This document shows positions 8,687-17,616 of a DNA stretch of 64,000 nucleotides, piece after piece. Each line of letters begins with the position of its first letter. Positions within the stretch are counted from its first letter, which is position 1. The stretch spans positions 145,703 to 209,702 of the forward strand of contig NZ_KV825598.1 of NCBI RefSeq assembly GCF_001831515.1, in the 5' to 3' direction. The position numbers were made by a program, and so were the translations under genes. The notes beneath the pieces are model-generated. The model was not told the DNA's origin. It saw only the letters and a list, made by a program, of their open reading frames with translations, and ran no database searches. This DNA is from Corynebacterium sp. HMSC074A01. Lineage in GTDB: Bacteria; Actinomycetota; Actinomycetes; Mycobacteriales; Mycobacteriaceae.

Positions 8687-9730
8687 GGCGACCGCGCGCG
8701 AGATGTCGCGCACGATCTCCTTGTGCGTGGGGATCATCCGTAGTGCGGGCGGGGTGGTGCTCTTCTTCCGGACGGTGCGGACGAACGGCGCGGTGGACCG
8801 CGGGTCTTCGTTAAAGGCGCTGCCGGCGACGACCACGGTGTCGGGCGAGTATTCGCCGCTCAGCTCCGCGACGAGGCTGCCCAGGCCGCGGGCGCGCTCG
8901 TCGAGTGCGGCGCGGGTTCCGGCGGAGCTGTCCTCGACGGCGTCGGCAAGCGAGCGGATTTTTGGCGAGCCGATGTTATCGATCAGGCCGCTGGTGGTCA
9001 GCTCGCGCCGTTGCACGCGGATCGGGTGCACCCCGTCGGCGGTGGAGATGGCGCAGCCGATCGAGTCGTCGGCGAACAGCGCCATGATGGAGGACGGGGT
9101 CAGGTCGCGGCTCGACTGCATCTCGGAGCCAATGATCGCCGCGCTAATCGACGTCACCGTCACCGGCACCGAGAACTGCTCCTGCATCTGCCCAGCGAGG
9201 TCCACCCCGTCCCAGCCGAGGTTGACCGCGATGACGGTGCCGTCCTCGGACACGGTGCCGGAGGCGGTTACGCCGACGGTGGCCAGCGGGCGGTTGAGGC
9301 CGGCGGTGAGCCGGTTGAGCCCCGCCATGAGGTGCTGCACCACGTCGTCCTGGCTTAGGTGCGCGACCGGCAGGTCGAGGTCGGCGCAGCGCAGCATGCG
9401 TCCGCGGATGTCGAAGACGGCGATGTAGGCGAATCCGGTACCCACCGCGATGCCGGCGTGGATGGGCTCGCGATCGTTGAGCTCGATCGGGATGGTCGGG
9501 CGGCCGCGGCCGTTGGCGCGGGCGAGGTCGGTGCGCTCGTTGACGAATCCAGCCTGGGTGAGCGCGGCGATGGCGCGCGTGACGGTGGGCTGGGAGAGTC
9601 CGGTGGCCTCGACGAGCTCGCTGCGGGAGGTTAGTTCCTGCAGGCGGATCAGGTGGAGGCACTTCGCCGCAGGTGTGCTCGGTCGGGTAAACGGCGCAGT
9701 TGAGGAACTCATGTGAATATATTTACTCAC
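8642..9730 (-). CDS. ROK family transcriptional regulator
   Basis: A sugar-responsive regulator of the NagC/Mlc type, 362 residues. An N-terminal winged helix (about 20-75) with LVEATGLSQPTVTRAIAALTQAG is followed by a ROK ATPase-like domain (about 90-350). The glycine-rich phosphate loops are partly degenerate and no complete zinc-binding CxCGxxGC motif is seen, so it is a regulator, not a kinase. The start is GTG at 9730, with an in-frame ATG six codons later. The start codon lies inside an imperfect palindrome (9713-9730) that could be an autoregulatory operator. Target sugar is unknown. Confidence 0.85.
   Translation of the reverse strand: MSKYIHMSSSTAPFTRPSTPAAKCLHLIRLQELTSRSELVEATGLSQPTVTRAIAALTQAGFVNERTDLARANGRGRPTIPIELNDREPIHAGIAVGTGFAYIAVFDIRGRMLRCADLDLPVAHLSQDDVVQHLMAGLNRLTAGLNRPLATVGVTASGTVSEDGTVIAVNLGWDGVDLAGQMQEQFSVPVTVTSISAAIIGSEMQSSRDLTPSSIMALFADDSIGCAISTADGVHPIRVQRRELTTSGLIDNIGSPKIRSLADAVEDSSAGTRAALDERARGLGSLVAELSGEYSPDTVVVAGSAFNEDPRSTAPFVRTVRKKSTTPPALRMIPTHKEIVRDISRAVALDFVLREPLAVAAG
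9713..9730. promoter_or_regulatory. imperfect palindrome over the ROK gene start
   Basis: GTGAATA-TATT-TACTCAC pairs over 7-bp arms with one mismatch, AT-rich, and spans the translation start. ROK repressors often bind such sites; autoregulation is an inference. Confidence 0.4.
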
Positions 9731-9789
9731 TGGCAGACCGCTTTGTCCAGTTGGGGGTCATTGAGGTGCCGAAAAATCGCTGTCACCAC

Positions 9790-9806
9790 CTAAAACATCG
9801 TTTTAG
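9790..9806. repeat. perfect inverted repeat CTAAAAC-ATC-GTTTTAG
   Basis: Arms of 7 bp with a 3-bp centre in the 139-bp gap between the divergent ROK and DUF885 genes, about 50 bp upstream of the DUF885 -10 box. It could be an operator; it has no following T-run on either strand that would make it a good terminator. Confidence 0.5.
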
Positions 9807-9855
9807 ACAGCTTGGTTTGTTTTTCGGTGTGTGGTCATCAAAAGCCCAGTTGGGA

Positions 9856-9861
9856 TAGACT
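9856..9861 (+). promoter_or_regulatory. -10 box TAGACT, leaderless start of DUF885 gene
   Basis: TAGACT ends 8 nt before the ATG at 9870, with no Shine-Dalgarno between, which fixes the start and suggests a leaderless mRNA. Confidence 0.6.
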
Positions 9862-9869
9862 GGCCTGCC

Positions 9870-11519
9870 ATGACCGAACCGCAGAAAGAGCGCGAGCCCT
9901 CGCTTCTCGACGCCACGTGTGAGGACTTCGTCTACGACTACGCCGAACTCACCCCCACCATGGGCACCCAGATCGGGCTCGATGGCTTCGACGCTGAGCT
10001 GGAGGACTTCAGTCCCGAGTACTGGAGTGCCGTGGCCGACCGCGTCCGCGACCTCATCGCTGACGTGGATGCGCTCAACGACTGCACCGACGCCTCGGAC
10101 GACGAGGACGACTTCGACGACGTCGATAGGCTCACCGCCGCGATCCTGCGCGACCGGCTTGCCTTCCAGCTGGAGCTGCACCACCGGGGCGAGTTCCTGC
10201 GCCGCCTGAACAATATCGACTCCCCGGTCCAGACGATCCGCGACGCCTTCCTGCTCATGCCGAAGGTCACCGAGGAGGACTTCGAGCACATCACTGCGCG
10301 CATGGCGAAGGTCCCGGCGGCGCTGCGCGGGTACAAGGAGTCGCTCACGGAGGCGGCCAACAGCGGCGACGTCGCCTCGCACCGCCAGATCGACGCGGTG
10401 ATTAACCAGTGCGAGAGCCTCGGCGAGTCCGGCTCCACCCTGGACTACCTGGGCATCCCCGCGGGTTCCAAGGTGGTCGAGGATGCGAAGGAGGCGTTCG
10501 CCGCGTTCGCCGACTGGCTGTCCACCGACCTCTCGCCGCAGGCGAAGCACGAGGACGGGGTGGGCCGCGACCGCTACGAGCTGTTCTCCGAATTCTTCCT
10601 CGGCCGCGATGTGGACTTGGATGAAGCGTACTGCTGGGCGCGGGAGGAGCTGGCGGAGACCGTCGAGAAGCAAGCGGCGCTGGCGAAGTCGCTGTACGGC
10701 GCGGACACCACGGTGGCGGGCGCGTACCGGCGGCTCAACCGCGAGGAGCGCTACACGCTGCACGGCACTGACGCCCTGCTGGCCTGGATGGACGAGGTCA
10801 ACGAGCGCGTCCAAGACAGCTTCCCGCTTCCCGACGGCCTGCCGCCGGTCGCAACCGCGATCGACCACGCCGGCTCCGGCGGCATCTTCTACACCCCGCC
10901 GAGCGACGACCTCATGCGGCCCGGCACCATGTGGTGGTCCGTGCCGGAGGGCCAGGAGACCTTCCACACCTGGCGGGAGCTGGCCACCGTCTTCCACGAG
11001 GGCATCCCCGGCCACCACCTGCAGCAGGGTAGCGCGCTGCTCAACCGCAGCGAGCTCAACCTGTGGCGCCGCTCCATGTGCTTCAACTCCGCGCACATGG
11101 AGGGCTGGGCGCTCTACGCCGAGCACCTCATGGAGCAGTACGGCTGGTTCGAGGAGCCCGGCTACCGCATGGGCCTTCTAGATTCCCGCCGCCTGCGCCT
11201 GGCGCGCGTGATGGTGGACATCGGTGTCCACCTGAAGAAGACCACGCCGGACGGCAGCGGCACCTGGGACGCCCAGTACGCCAAGGCCTTCCTGCGCGAC
11301 AACTGCGCCATGCCCGAGTCCCACCTCACCTTCGAGCTGGACCGCTACATGGGCTGGCCGGGCCAGGCACCCTCCTACGCCATCGGCTACCGGGACTGGT
11401 GCAACCTGCGCGAGCAGGCGCTGGCCCAAGGTATGGAGGTGAGCGAGTTCCACCGCAAGGCGCTCTCACTCGGCTCCATGCCGATGGACATGCTCGCCCA
11501 CGCGGTGCTCAGCCACTAA
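9870..11519 (+). CDS. DUF885 family metallopeptidase-like protein
   Basis: A 549-residue protein of the DUF885 family, which has a zinc-peptidase-like fold. The metal motif is HEGIPGHH at about residues 376-383, followed by ARxMVDIGVH and AKAFLRDN segments typical of the family. No signal peptide is seen at the chosen start MTEPQKER, so it is probably cytosolic. The start is supported by the leaderless TAGACT box 8 nt upstream; an in-frame ATG 13 codons earlier lies upstream of that promoter and is rejected. The stop shares CTAA with the convergent AbrB-like gene. Substrates of the family are poorly known. Confidence 0.85.
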   Translation: MTEPQKEREPSLLDATCEDFVYDYAELTPTMGTQIGLDGFDAELEDFSPEYWSAVADRVRDLIADVDALNDCTDASDDEDDFDDVDRLTAAILRDRLAFQLELHHRGEFLRRLNNIDSPVQTIRDAFLLMPKVTEEDFEHITARMAKVPAALRGYKESLTEAANSGDVASHRQIDAVINQCESLGESGSTLDYLGIPAGSKVVEDAKEAFAAFADWLSTDLSPQAKHEDGVGRDRYELFSEFFLGRDVDLDEAYCWAREELAETVEKQAALAKSLYGADTTVAGAYRRLNREERYTLHGTDALLAWMDEVNERVQDSFPLPDGLPPVATAIDHAGSGGIFYTPPSDDLMRPGTMWWSVPEGQETFHTWRELATVFHEGIPGHHLQQGSALLNRSELNLWRRSMCFNSAHMEGWALYAEHLMEQYGWFEEPGYRMGLLDSRRLRLARVMVDIGVHLKKTTPDGSGTWDAQYAKAFLRDNCAMPESHLTFELDRYMGWPGQAPSYAIGYRDWCNLREQALAQGMEVSEFHRKALSLGSMPMDMLAHAVLSH

Positions 11520-12523
11520 AGTTTCCGCAAAATCTTTGGTAGGTAGCCTGCGAAAATCAGGATGCAGATGAGCCGGATAATCTGCAGCGAGACCACCGCA
11601 GGCCCCGCACCACCTTCCGCCGAGAGTGCCAGCGCGGTTTCCAACGCGCCCGGGGTGGTGGCGAGGTAGCCCTCGTAGAAGCTAATGCCCAGCCACTTCG
11701 CCACCGCCCAGCCGGAAGCGGCACATGCACCCATAAGCAGCGCAATGTAGGCAAGCGTGGCGGGCAGGAGTGTGCTGAAGTGCCGCAGCGCTGGCACCGA
11801 CAGCCCGCCCCCGCAGATCCAGCCGAGGCACAGGAAGGCCCCGATCATCAGTGGCTCCGGCGGCACGATCTCGAAGGGGACCACCGCGCCGCACGCGACC
11901 GTCGCAAGCATCGGGCCGAACACGCTGGAGTTTGGGAGCTTCAGGAGCTTCCCCACCGGTTGGCCCACAAGCACGAGCGCCGGGACAAGCAGCCACATCC
12001 ACCAATAGGGCTCGAGTGCGCTCGGCGCGTGGGTCTGCGGCGCGTCCAAAAGCCCCGCGACCAAAGGCAGCGTCATCGAGACCACCAGCAGGCGCAGGTA
12101 CTGGGTGAGCGCGACGTAGCGCACGTCCGCGCCCACTTCCTTTGCGATCGCCGGCATCACCGACGCCCCGCCCGCAAGCAACGAGAGCACACCCGTCTCC
12201 CGCGAGACCCCACGATCCGCCAGCAGGATGCCGCCGACGAAGGCGAGCATGATCACAAACGCCGCCGCGAGCAGACCCGGCACGATAAAGGGAAGCAAGT
12301 CCCGCGGCGGGATGCCTACCAGCGGCAGCGCCGCCATCACGCCGATCGCGCCGCGGGCGAGCTTAAACACCTGCTCGTTGACCCGCAGCTCTTCGCCAGT
12401 AGTCAACGCGCACGTGCCGGCGGCGAGAAGCGCGCCGAGGATCCATGCCGCGGGCACGTGCAGCGCGGAGAGTATCCAGCCCAACAGCACGGAGGCCGGG
12501 GCGACAAATATCCAACGCTGCAT
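11516..12523 (-). CDS. AbrB family integral membrane protein
   Basis: A 335-residue, about ten-helix membrane protein with the internal AbrB duplication pattern (LGALLAAG, AGGASVMPAIAKEVGADVRYVALTQYLRLLVV, TTPGALETALALS). This family includes E. coli AbrB (YbgJ-like regulator of aidB); transport function has been proposed but is unproven. The ATG at 12523 is set by a minus-strand TACTAT box 8 nt upstream; longer readings would run through the divergent gene. It is divergent from a TSUP transporter with only 25 bp between starts. Confidence 0.78.
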   Translation of the reverse strand: MQRWIFVAPASVLLGWILSALHVPAAWILGALLAAGTCALTTGEELRVNEQVFKLARGAIGVMAALPLVGIPPRDLLPFIVPGLLAAAFVIMLAFVGGILLADRGVSRETGVLSLLAGGASVMPAIAKEVGADVRYVALTQYLRLLVVSMTLPLVAGLLDAPQTHAPSALEPYWWMWLLVPALVLVGQPVGKLLKLPNSSVFGPMLATVACGAVVPFEIVPPEPLMIGAFLCLGWICGGGLSVPALRHFSTLLPATLAYIALLMGACAASGWAVAKWLGISFYEGYLATTPGALETALALSAEGGAGPAVVSLQIIRLICILIFAGYLPKILRKL

Positions 12524-12548
12524 AGGCCCCGATAGTAGCGTGAGCGAT
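12524..12548. promoter_or_regulatory. 25-bp divergent promoter with -10 boxes sharing TA
   Basis: In ATAGTAGCGT (12532-12541) the minus-strand box TACTAT (12532-12537) and the plus-strand box TAGCGT (12536-12541) share the central TA. They sit 8 and 7 nt from the AbrB-like and TSUP start codons. Both mRNAs would be leaderless and mutually exclusive. Confidence 0.65.
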
Positions 12549-13310
12549 ATGTCTACTCTCGTGCTGCTCGCTGCCGCGTCTCTTGCCGCCGGGTGGATCG
12601 ACGCGGTGATCGGCGGCGGGGGCCTCGTGCTCATCCCGGTGCTCATGTCCGCCACCGGGCTCCCCGCCGCGAGTGTCTTGGCCACGAACAAGGTCGCGGC
12701 GGTCACTGGTACCGCCTCGGCGTCGGTAACTTTTGTGCGAAAAGTTGGGGTGCCCAAGCTGACCTGGGGCTACGCGCTCGCCGCTGGATGTGCTTCCGCC
12801 GGGGGCGCGCTCGCGGTGGCGTTGATTAGCGACTCGGTTGTGCGCCCCATCATCATCGCACTGCTGCTCGCCGTCGGCATCTTCGTCACCTGCAAGCCGG
12901 AGTTTGGCACGAAAAACCAGCAGCTGTTTACCCGCCGCCGCGCGATCGCGGGGCTTGCGCTCGCCGGGGCAGTCGGGTTTTACGACGGTATCTTCGGGCC
13001 CGGCACCGGCATGTTTCTCATCATGGGCTTTACCGCTGTGTTCTCGCAAGCGTTTCTGCAGTCGGCGGCGATGGCGAAGGTGATCAACACCGCGACTAAT
13101 CTCGGCGCGCTCGCCGTCTTCATCGCGGGCGGTTACGTGCAGTGGAAGCTCGCGCTCGTGCTCGCCGTGGCGAACGTGGTGGGTGCCCAATTGGGGGCAA
13201 GAACGGTGCTCAAGGGCGGCTCGAAACTCGTGCGTGTCGCACTACTTGTGCTGGTAGTCGTCCTTTGTGCCCGACTTGGGTGGCAGGAATATCTGACTCG
13301 GGCGGGCTAG
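12549..13310 (+). CDS. TSUP family sulfite/organosulfur transporter (TauE/SafE)
   Basis: A 253-residue membrane protein with about eight helices in two related halves, each opening with the glycine motif of the TSUP family (AVIGGGGLVLIPVL and GIFGPGTGMFLIMG). Members export sulfite, sulfoacetate or related anions; the substrate here is unknown. A TAGCGT box 7 nt before the ATG sets the start. A perfect copy of the dispersed inverted repeat (12728-12746) lies within the gene and encodes TFVRKV. A TetR gene follows almost directly. Confidence 0.82.
   Translation: MSTLVLLAAASLAAGWIDAVIGGGGLVLIPVLMSATGLPAASVLATNKVAAVTGTASASVTFVRKVGVPKLTWGYALAAGCASAGGALAVALISDSVVRPIIIALLLAVGIFVTCKPEFGTKNQQLFTRRRAIAGLALAGAVGFYDGIFGPGTGMFLIMGFTAVFSQAFLQSAAMAKVINTATNLGALAVFIAGGYVQWKLALVLAVANVVGAQLGARTVLKGGSKLVRVALLVLVVVLCARLGWQEYLTRAG
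12728..12746. repeat. dispersed inverted repeat, perfect copy 2
   Basis: AACTTTT-GTGCG-AAAAGTT, perfect 7-5-7 arms, inside the TSUP transporter coding sequence. Confidence 0.75.
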
Positions 13311-13311
13311 T

Positions 13312-13929
13312 ATGCCAGAATACGTAGCTATGAGCCGTGTAGATAGTCAATCAAAAACATCTGGTGCGAAGAAGCCTACGACGGAGGAGCGCATCTACGA
13401 CTCTGTGCTGCGCATCGCCCAGCAGGAGGGGTTCGGTGCCACGTCCATCGACGCCGTCGTGGCCGATTCCGGCGTGGCGAAGACGACCATCTACCGGCGC
13501 TACGCAGACCGGAAGGAAATGCTGGTCGACGCGCTGGACCACATTGCGATCTCCATCCCGAAGCCCGTCGACTATTGCGAGGCCGGAAAACCGCTGACCA
13601 AGGATGCGTTCCGCGACTACATTGCTGAGCTCGGTGCCTTCGTCGAGGACAATGTGGGCACGAGAGTGTTCGGCTCGCTCATCGCCACCGCCGATCCGCT
13701 CGTCGTGGCGTGGCGTGACCGCTTCGAGGAGTCCTTCTACGACCAGTTCATCGAGGACATCGAGGACGCGCAGAGCAACGGCACCCTGCGCGCAGGTGTC
13801 GATCCGGGCGTGGTGGGCGCGATGGTCGTCGGCGCGGTGATCCTGCGCTCGACCTTCAACGTGGGCAGCGCGAAGCTTTTGGCCAAGCGCATCACTGAGG
13901 TGCTGTGGCCGGTGATTGGCGTTAACTGA
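13312..13929 (+). CDS. TetR/AcrR family transcriptional regulator
   Basis: A 205-residue repressor with N-terminal helix-turn-helix (VADSGVAKTTIYRRYADR, about residues 45-65). Start is ambiguous: ATG at 13312 lies one base after the TSUP stop and may be coupled, while ATG at 13330 (MSRVDSQ) gives a more usual N-terminus; a TAGTAT sequence at 13308-13313 could be its own -10. The 3' end overlaps the convergent APC transporter gene by 8 bp. The TSUP or APC transporter is the natural candidate target. Confidence 0.82.
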   Translation: MPEYVAMSRVDSQSKTSGAKKPTTEERIYDSVLRIAQQEGFGATSIDAVVADSGVAKTTIYRRYADRKEMLVDALDHIAISIPKPVDYCEAGKPLTKDAFRDYIAELGAFVEDNVGTRVFGSLIATADPLVVAWRDRFEESFYDQFIEDIEDAQSNGTLRAGVDPGVVGAMVVGAVILRSTFNVGSAKLLAKRITEVLWPVIGVN

Positions 13930-15385
13930 GGGTGAGGGTGCCGTCGAGAAGCTTGAGCACGGCGACGACGGCACCGAGCACCACAATGCCGACGACGACC
14001 CACTCGAAGGCGTTGAACAGGCGCTCCTTGTTGCTGATGCGCGTCCACACATACGGGATGATGCCCGGGACCACCGCGAGCGCGCCGAGCAGCACGTAGA
14101 CCGGGTCCGCCGCGTAAATCAGCCACAGGGAGTACACGAACCCGACCGCGCCGATGAGCATGTGGCGCTGGTTCTCCGCGCGGGTGGTTTCCGGGCCCGA
14201 GTCGTCGAAGCGCGTGCCCGCGTGCGGGTGGCTCAAGCCCTTGCCACGCAAGCTGAGCAGCACGAGGTAGAGCGCCGAGAAGATGTACGGCAGCAGGTAC
14301 ATGATGGTGGCCAGCTGCACCATCGCGTTATACGACGCCTCGTTAGCGAAGAAGATGATCACGAACAGCTGGATGACCAGCGTGGACACCAGCTGCGCGC
14401 GGAACGGTGCACCAGAGTTGGTGGTCTTGCCCAGGGCCTTGGGCAGCAGGCCGTCGTTAGCCATGAGCACGATCGGCTCCGCGCACAGCATCTGCCAGGA
14501 CACGTACGCGCCCAGCACCGACAGGCACAGGCCGATGGAGATGAACACGCCGCCCCACGGGCCGACCACTGCCTCAAGGACTGCGCCCATCGAGTTCTCC
14601 GGCAGCGCCGCCAGCTCCGGCTGGGTCAGCACGCCGTAGGAGAGCGTTGACACCGCGACCAGCAGAAGCAGGACGGAGAGGAAGCCGATGATGGTGGCGC
14701 GGCCGACGTCGTTACGCGTGCGTGCCTGCTTAGAGTAGACGGATGCGCCCTCGATGCCGATGAACACCCACACCGTGTAGAGCATGATGCCCTGCAGCTG
14801 CTGGGAAAACGGAATCGCCGAATTATCGCCCCAAAAGTCGAGCGTGAACTTGTCCCAGGAAAAGCCGAGGAACGCCACCAGCACGATGAAGCACAGGATC
14901 GGCACCAGCTTGGCGATCGTCGTGATCACATTCATCACCGCCGCCTGCTTCACCCCGCGCGTGAGCATGGCAAAGATCGTCCACGTCAGGATAGTGACCG
15001 CGCCCGCGAGCACCCACGTGTTCTTGAACGCGGGCACGTAGTAGCCGATGGTGGAGAAGAACAGGGTGGCGTAGCCCACCTGCGCCATCACCGAGCCGAG
15101 CCAGTAGCCGAGACCGCTGGTGAACCCGATGAAGTCGCCAAGACCCGCGCGCACATACGAATACACGCCGGAGTCCAGGTGCGGCTTCCGACGCGCCAAG
15201 ATCTGGAACACGAACGCGATCGAGAGCATGCCCACGCCGGCAATCACCCAGCCGATGAGCATCGCCCCGGGGCTCGCCACGGAGCCGATATTCTGCGGCA
15301 GGGCGAAGATGCCGGAGCCGATTGTGGAACCGATGATCAGGGAGACCAACGTCCACATAGTCACTGTGTGGGCACGGGTAGTCAT
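13922..15385 (-). CDS. APC family basic amino acid permease/antiporter
   Basis: An amino acid-polyamine-organocation transporter of 487 residues with about twelve membrane helices. The N-terminal IGSTIGSGIFALPQNIG is the GSGIF substrate loop of the family. Its layout (long first half, YVRAGLGDFIGFTSGLGYWLG) is that of arginine/ornithine or lysine antiporters, but substrate is not certain. The ATG at 15385 is preferred over the GTG seven codons earlier because a minus-strand TAACTT box (15393-15398) lies 7 nt before it. Confidence 0.83.
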   Translation of the reverse strand: MTTRAHTVTMWTLVSLIIGSTIGSGIFALPQNIGSVASPGAMLIGWVIAGVGMLSIAFVFQILARRKPHLDSGVYSYVRAGLGDFIGFTSGLGYWLGSVMAQVGYATLFFSTIGYYVPAFKNTWVLAGAVTILTWTIFAMLTRGVKQAAVMNVITTIAKLVPILCFIVLVAFLGFSWDKFTLDFWGDNSAIPFSQQLQGIMLYTVWVFIGIEGASVYSKQARTRNDVGRATIIGFLSVLLLLVAVSTLSYGVLTQPELAALPENSMGAVLEAVVGPWGGVFISIGLCLSVLGAYVSWQMLCAEPIVLMANDGLLPKALGKTTNSGAPFRAQLVSTLVIQLFVIIFFANEASYNAMVQLATIMYLLPYIFSALYLVLLSLRGKGLSHPHAGTRFDDSGPETTRAENQRHMLIGAVGFVYSLWLIYAADPVYVLLGALAVVPGIIPYVWTRISNKERLFNAFEWVVVGIVVLGAVVAVLKLLDGTLTLS

Positions 15386-15419
15386 GACGGATAAGTTACC
15401 TGGCACACCCAGGAAACTG

Positions 15420-17591
15420 TTAGTTTTGACGCTTTTTAGTCAGCGCGGTCGGCGTGGCGCTCCACGGGTCCTCCGGCCAGGGGTGCTTGGGGTAGCGCCC
15501 GCGCATCTCTTTGCGGACGTCTTGGTACGGCCCGTCCCAGAAACTGCGCAGGTCGTCGGTGACCGCGAGCTCGCGCCCGGCAGGAGAAAGCAGGTGGAAC
15601 AAAAGCTTGCGTCCCGCGATCACCGGCGAGTCTGCGAGTCCAAACGCGAGCTGCAGCTTCACCCGCACGATCGGGCGCCCGGTGGAGTAGTCGATCTGGC
15701 CGATCGGCAGCCTTTCCGGCGCGAGCTCGTCAAGCTGTGATGCCTCCGGCCAGGGCAGTTGCCTCAAGAGCGCGTTGCGCATGTTGAGCTGGCTTATCGA
15801 CGCCCCGTTCGCCAACTCCATGGCTTCCACCGAATAGTCGCCTTTCGCAACGTCCGGCCACGGGTCGCCGAGCTGCTCGTGCAGGAAGTCGAGGCGCGCT
15901 TTGAGGCGCTTTGCTCCGTCGTCGAGCTGGAAGTCGCGGAGGGAAAGGTCCTTCAGGGCCCGCTGCGCCTCCTCCGGCGACAGCTGCACCGGCGTGGAGC
16001 TCAACTCGATCGCGCCGACGGCCCGGACCTTGCGCCCGCGGACCTTGCCGCCCTGGAGGGCCGCTCGTATTTCTTCTGTAACCCGCTCCTCCGGCAGGTG
16101 GTAGGGCGCAGCCTCGCGGATGATCGCCCCGCGGGCGGTCCTTTGTACCTCGGCGGCGGCGATCCACTCATCTTTTCCGCCAAAAGTTGCCCGGGTGCCG
16201 CTGGCGAGCAGGTATTCGTCGCCGATGCGCTTCGCCACCCACTGCGGAAACGCGGTCGCGATCACGTCGCCGTCTGGGACCTTCGGAGTTGTTGGCACCA
16301 GGCGCGCGAGTCGTTTCGCGTCCATGTCGCCAAGCTTTGCGACGCACACCGCCGCCCCCGATCCGTACTTCAGCAACGCGGCACCAAGCCGGGGGTCCAG
16401 CGGCAGCGCAACAAGCTTTCGGCCAAAACTTGTGATCGCGTTGTTCTCGTCTAGGGCTCCGAGGTCGCGGAGGGTGGCGTGGGCGTCGGCAAGCGACTGC
16501 TCCGGCGGTGGGTCGAGCAGCGGCAGGTCGGGCGAGCCCCACGCCGCGATGGCGAGCGCCGCCGAGGTGAGGTCGCTGGTGGCAATTTCCGGAGAAATGT
16601 CGGGCGCGAACTTCTGGAACTCCTCGCGGGAAAACGCCCGGACAACTTCGCCCGGCCCGAGGCGACCCGCGCGGCCCGCCCGCTGCTCCGCGCTGGTGAC
16701 CGCCTCTGAGACCGTGACCAGGCCCGTCATTCCGCGGTTGTCGCGCCGTGGGACTCGGGAAAGTCCCGCGTCCACGACCCGGCGCACGCCCGGCACGGTA
16801 ATCGACGACTCAGCGACGCTGGTGGAAACAACCACCTGAGAGTCGCCATTGAGCGCCTCGTCCTGCTCGGCGGAGGAAAGGCGGCCGTGCAGGGGCTTTG
16901 CGTCTGTGCAGGTGCCGCACACCAGGTCAACCTCGCGCGCGCCGGGCACGAACACGAGGGTGCGGCGGTCACTGTTTTCCGCCAGGCGTGCGACGTGCTG
17001 GTAGAACGCGCGGGTGCCTTGGATGCGCTCTGGATGGGGTGCGTATTCAATCTCCAGCGGATGGGTGATTGCCTCCGTCGACAGGATCTGCGCGCGCATG
17101 TGGGTGGCAAAGGTTTTCGCATCCAGCGTCGCGGACATCGCGGCAAGGTAGAGGTCCTCGCGCAGCACCGCCACCTCCATGCACACGGCGAGTAGCAGGT
17201 CGGTGTCCAGCTGGCGTTCGTGGACCTCGTCGAGGATGACCGCGTTGACGCCGTGAAGATCCGGGTCCTTGAGCAGGCGATTCAGTAAGACTCCCGGCGT
17301 CACGAACTCGACGAGCGAGCCGTCCTTGTGCTCGCCGCGGATCGAATACCCAACTTTTTGGCCCAAAGTTGAACCGTCGAGGTGCGCGAGCCTCCTCGCC
17401 GCAGACCGGACCGCCACGCGGCGCGGAGCGGTCACGATAGTTTTGCCGACCTTGTTCGCGATCGCCGGCGGCAGCAGCGTTGTCTTACCGGTGCCGGGCG
17501 GTGCCTGCACCACGAGCGGCCCGGAATCCGGCAGTTGGTCCAGGGAATTCGCCACGGGCAGGCCCTGTCCGATTTTCGCAAGGTCAAACAT
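15420..17591 (-). CDS. hrpB: ATP-dependent helicase HrpB
   Basis: A DExH-box RNA helicase-like protein of 723 residues, a little shorter than E. coli HrpB (about 810). Motifs in order: Walker A PPGTGKTT near residue 30, motif II DEVH in LDEVHERQLDTD, motif III SAT, motif VI QRAGRAGR, then the HrpB C-terminal domain (GRPIVRVKLQLAFG, SPAGRELAVT). Cellular role in bacteria is poorly defined. The ATG is supported by a TACCCT box 8 nt upstream, shared with the divergent ThpR gene. Three copies of the dispersed inverted repeat (two clear, one weak) lie inside the gene, an unusual density. Confidence 0.88.
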   Translation of the reverse strand: MFDLAKIGQGLPVANSLDQLPDSGPLVVQAPPGTGKTTLLPPAIANKVGKTIVTAPRRVAVRSAARRLAHLDGSTLGQKVGYSIRGEHKDGSLVEFVTPGVLLNRLLKDPDLHGVNAVILDEVHERQLDTDLLLAVCMEVAVLREDLYLAAMSATLDAKTFATHMRAQILSTEAITHPLEIEYAPHPERIQGTRAFYQHVARLAENSDRRTLVFVPGAREVDLVCGTCTDAKPLHGRLSSAEQDEALNGDSQVVVSTSVAESSITVPGVRRVVDAGLSRVPRRDNRGMTGLVTVSEAVTSAEQRAGRAGRLGPGEVVRAFSREEFQKFAPDISPEIATSDLTSAALAIAAWGSPDLPLLDPPPEQSLADAHATLRDLGALDENNAITSFGRKLVALPLDPRLGAALLKYGSGAAVCVAKLGDMDAKRLARLVPTTPKVPDGDVIATAFPQWVAKRIGDEYLLASGTRATFGGKDEWIAAAEVQRTARGAIIREAAPYHLPEERVTEEIRAALQGGKVRGRKVRAVGAIELSSTPVQLSPEEAQRALKDLSLRDFQLDDGAKRLKARLDFLHEQLGDPWPDVAKGDYSVEAMELANGASISQLNMRNALLRQLPWPEASQLDELAPERLPIGQIDYSTGRPIVRVKLQLAFGLADSPVIAGRKLLFHLLSPAGRELAVTDDLRSFWDGPYQDVRKEMRGRYPKHPWPEDPWSATPTALTKKRQN
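16170..16188. repeat. dispersed inverted repeat, copy 3
   Basis: ATCTTTT-CCGCC-AAAAGTT, one mismatch; inside hrpB. A weaker copy (three mismatches) lies at 16413-16431. Confidence 0.55.
17352..17370. repeat. dispersed inverted repeat, copy 4
   Basis: AACTTTT-TGGCC-CAAAGTT, one mismatch; inside hrpB. Confidence 0.6.
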
Positions 17592-17616
17592 GAGTTTCCA
17601 GGGTAGCGTGAGGGGC
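17592..17616. promoter_or_regulatory. 25-bp divergent promoter with -10 boxes sharing TA (hrpB / thpR)
   Basis: In AGGGTAGCGT (17600-17609) the minus box TACCCT and the plus box TAGCGT share the central TA and lie 8 and 7 nt from their ATGs, the same geometry as at 12524-12548. Confidence 0.65.

Noticed and set aside
12228-12757. Longer N-termini for the divergent AbrB-like and TSUP genes
   Set aside because: The extensions run through each other's coding region and across both -10 boxes; they contain no family sequence.
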